Assembly: GCF_026241135.1 (NCBI RefSeq)
Contig: NZ_JAPFGA010000019.1
Location: 1-64,000 of the forward strand
Length of the DNA: 64,000 nt
Reading direction: 5' to 3'
Source: Galbibacter kalidii
Lineage (GTDB): Bacteria; Bacteroidota; Bacteroidia; Flavobacteriales; Flavobacteriaceae
Shown: one piece after another, positions 62,127 through 64,000 of the stretch
How the letters are laid out: the number at the start of each line of letters is the position of its first letter
Numbering within the stretch: the stretch's first letter is position 1
The notes under the pieces: generated by a model
The model's database searches: none
What the model saw: only the letters and a program-made list of their open reading frames with translations
What the model was told of the DNA's origin: nothing
Position numbers and translations under genes: made by a program

Positions 62127-63371
62127 TTAAAATCCGTAAGTGATTCCTAAGCCCGGGATGAAAGCATTGTTCTTGTATGTTCCTCCAAAAGGTACATTTT
62201 GTCCGTTTTCCTGATAGTGGTTGTACGATTCGTCGATCTCGTCAAAGTGAATGTATAAAAACGAAGCGTCGAGTGCAAGACGCTGACTTAATCGTAAAGT
62301 GAATCCTCCGGTGAAATTGTTGGAATCGTTCCTTGGTGTTTCAGGAGCAAAATATCCGGATTGTACGGGGGATTCGTCAAAATAATACCCGCCTCTTAAT
62401 GTAAAACGTTCGTTGGCTTTATACTGAACCCCGAAACGATATACAGAAGAATTCTTGTAATTACGCGGATTTAAGGATTCCAGTCCGTTACTGAATTTTA
62501 CATCCAAAGCTTCATAAGCATTCCAATATACCCTGTTGAAGTCGAAAGCGACAAGCCACCGGGGATTGATTTCGTATGCAAATCCTACTGATAATTCAGC
62601 AGGTAAGGGTAGAGTGGCATCAAAAGTTCCGTCGGCATAAACACTTTGTAGACTTGAAGGGATATTTTGAAAATCGGCTTTCCCGTCTTTTGCATCCATA
62701 GTGATCTCTGAACGGTAGTTGATTCCCAGTGTAAAATCTGTTGTGGGGCGGAACATCATACCGAGATTGTATCCCCATGCACTTATACCGCTTTGGTCTA
62801 TGGTGACGTTGAGTCGTTCTCCTTCTGTATTTGTTGTACTGCGATCCAGGTTTCTATTGAAGTTAACATTCCCCGTAGCATAAATAGGGCCACCGCCAAT
62901 GCTCAGCCTTTCATTTATTTTAATAGAAAGTGTAGGTTGGAAAAAAATAGCAGACAGACTAATGTCGTTAATAAGGTGTGAGCCTTCCCAGTTGGTTGGG
63001 TATTCTACACCACTTCCATATGGGGTGTAAACTCCAAAACCCACACTGGCCCAGTCATTTATTTTGTATGCTGCATAAGCATTAAACGGAGTGGCTATGG
63101 GATTATCTGCTTCGGTGCTCCATCCGAACTGTTCGTTTTGGAAGCTGATATTAGTAAAAATTGCGTTAGCTCCAACACTGGCAGTAAATTCCTGATTTAA
63201 AAAAGTAAGTCCGGCCGGATTAAAGAATACCAATTCAGACGAATTGATAACCGCAACACCGGTGTGTCCCATAGCAAGTTGTCTGTTACCTTGTAGGGCA
63301 ACCCGATATCCGCCGGCATAAGTATAGACAGTTGTAAGTAACACGACCGCCAACAGCATGAGTTTTTTCAT
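62127..63371 (-). CDS. OmpP1/FadL/TodX family outer membrane transporter
   Basis: GGYRVALQGNRQLAMGHTGVAVINSSELVFFNPAGLTFL; GVYTPYGSGVEYPTNWEG; terminal GITYGF. Confidence 0.93.
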   Translation of the reverse strand: MKKLMLLAVVLLTTVYTYAGGYRVALQGNRQLAMGHTGVAVINSSELVFFNPAGLTFLNQEFTASVGANAIFTNISFQNEQFGWSTEADNPIATPFNAYAAYKINDWASVGFGVYTPYGSGVEYPTNWEGSHLINDISLSAIFFQPTLSIKINERLSIGGGPIYATGNVNFNRNLDRSTTNTEGERLNVTIDQSGISAWGYNLGMMFRPTTDFTLGINYRSEITMDAKDGKADFQNIPSSLQSVYADGTFDATLPLPAELSVGFAYEINPRWLVAFDFNRVYWNAYEALDVKFSNGLESLNPRNYKNSSVYRFGVQYKANERFTLRGGYYFDESPVQSGYFAPETPRNDSNNFTGGFTLRLSQRLALDASFLYIHFDEIDESYNHYQENGQNVPFGGTYKNNAFIPGLGITYGF

Positions 63372-63480
63372 GTGATGAAAATTTAAGATTAGTGAAATTA
63401 GCGGTATCAAATTTATAACATTATTACTCTCAAGCAATTTTGAACCTCCTAATATTCAAAAATATTTAAAAAATTAACAT

Positions 63481-64000
63481 TTAACTGTTGAGGAAAGCAA
63501 TTGATTTTTGGAAGAATTGTTTCGGGTTTTCAGCATGGATCCAATGTCCGGCATTGTCAATATCCGCTATAGTTGCTTTAGGGAAATACGAAATAATGAG
63601 TTCCTTGTCTTCTGCTTTGATATAATTTGACTTTTCGCCTTTTAAAAACAGGGTTTTCCCGGGAAAACTTTTACCGTCTGGCAAGGCTTTTCCTATGGTT
63701 TCCTGAGCATGGGTGAGCACTGGTAAATTAAATCTGAAATCGAGCCTTCCTTTGGTTTTCCAATGCAGATTTTTCAATAAAAACTGTCGTATTCCCCAGT
63801 CTGAAATATATGCTGAAAGCTGTTCGTCTGCTTTTGAACGGGAGTCGATCTCGTCGAGATTTAATGCGTTCAATCCGTCTAAAATAGTTTGATGGTGTGG
63901 GCGATAGTATTTTGGTGCGATATCTGCTATCAAAAGTCTGTTGACGATATCTGAATGAGTGACCGCCAGAAGCATGGCAACTTTTCCACCCATGGAATGA
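63481..64000 (-). CDS. Alpha/beta hydrolase (YbfF-like), 5' end cut by the window edge
   Basis: HSMGGKVAMLLAVTHSDIVNRLLIADIAPKYYRPHHQTILDGLNAL...DIDNAGHWIHAENPKQF. Confidence 0.92.
   Translation of the reverse strand, partial: HSMGGKVAMLLAVTHSDIVNRLLIADIAPKYYRPHHQTILDGLNALNLDEIDSRSKADEQLSAYISDWGIRQFLLKNLHWKTKGRLDFRFNLPVLTHAQETIGKALPDGKSFPGKTLFLKGEKSNYIKAEDKELIISYFPKATIADIDNAGHWIHAENPKQFFQKSIAFLNS

Overview
This is a 64 kb chromosomal window from a Flavobacteriaceae-like Bacteroidota. The lineage call rests on type IX secretion proteins, SusC/SusD pairs, a folK-deoxynucleoside kinase fusion and TAnnTTTG-like promoters. In order it contains: a repeat-rich T9SS type-B adhesin with PorP/SprF and OmpA partners (0.5-7.2 kb); a small accessory patch with an AlbA_2/wHTH regulator carrying six perfect 12-bp repeats and a decayed TOTE-type primase relic, next to tRNA-Leu and tRNA-Gly (7.2-10 kb); housekeeping genes (mutS, TrmH-family methyltransferase, long GAPDH, ECF sigma factor, folK-dNK, sppA, queuosine precursor transporter, AsmA; 10-24.7 kb); a polysaccharide utilisation locus (PUL) consistent with N-glycan/glycoprotein glycan use (CBM9-like, GH10-like, GH20, GH92, GH3-PA14, GH29, SusCD, CRTAC1-like, GH18 relic, second SusCD; 25-49.8 kb); and further housekeeping genes (ankyrin, csp, rpsU, DUF2797, GH3-auxin-like, katG, tig-clpP-clpX, SGNH lipoprotein, FadL-like; 50-64 kb). 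The best leads are in and around the PUL. The two susC genes share a near-identical leader and N-terminal domain that stops abruptly at a domain boundary. A leader hairpin shows compensatory changes between the two copies. A frameshifted GH18 endoglycosidase relic sits just before the second susC. An 80-bp fragment of the PUL's GH10-like lipoprotein gene is duplicated at the far edge of the PUL. A dispersed intergenic element with GAACTCGTTTAAAC ends appears in four degrees of completeness. I found no CRISPR array, rRNA gene, intact transposase or clearly new defence system.
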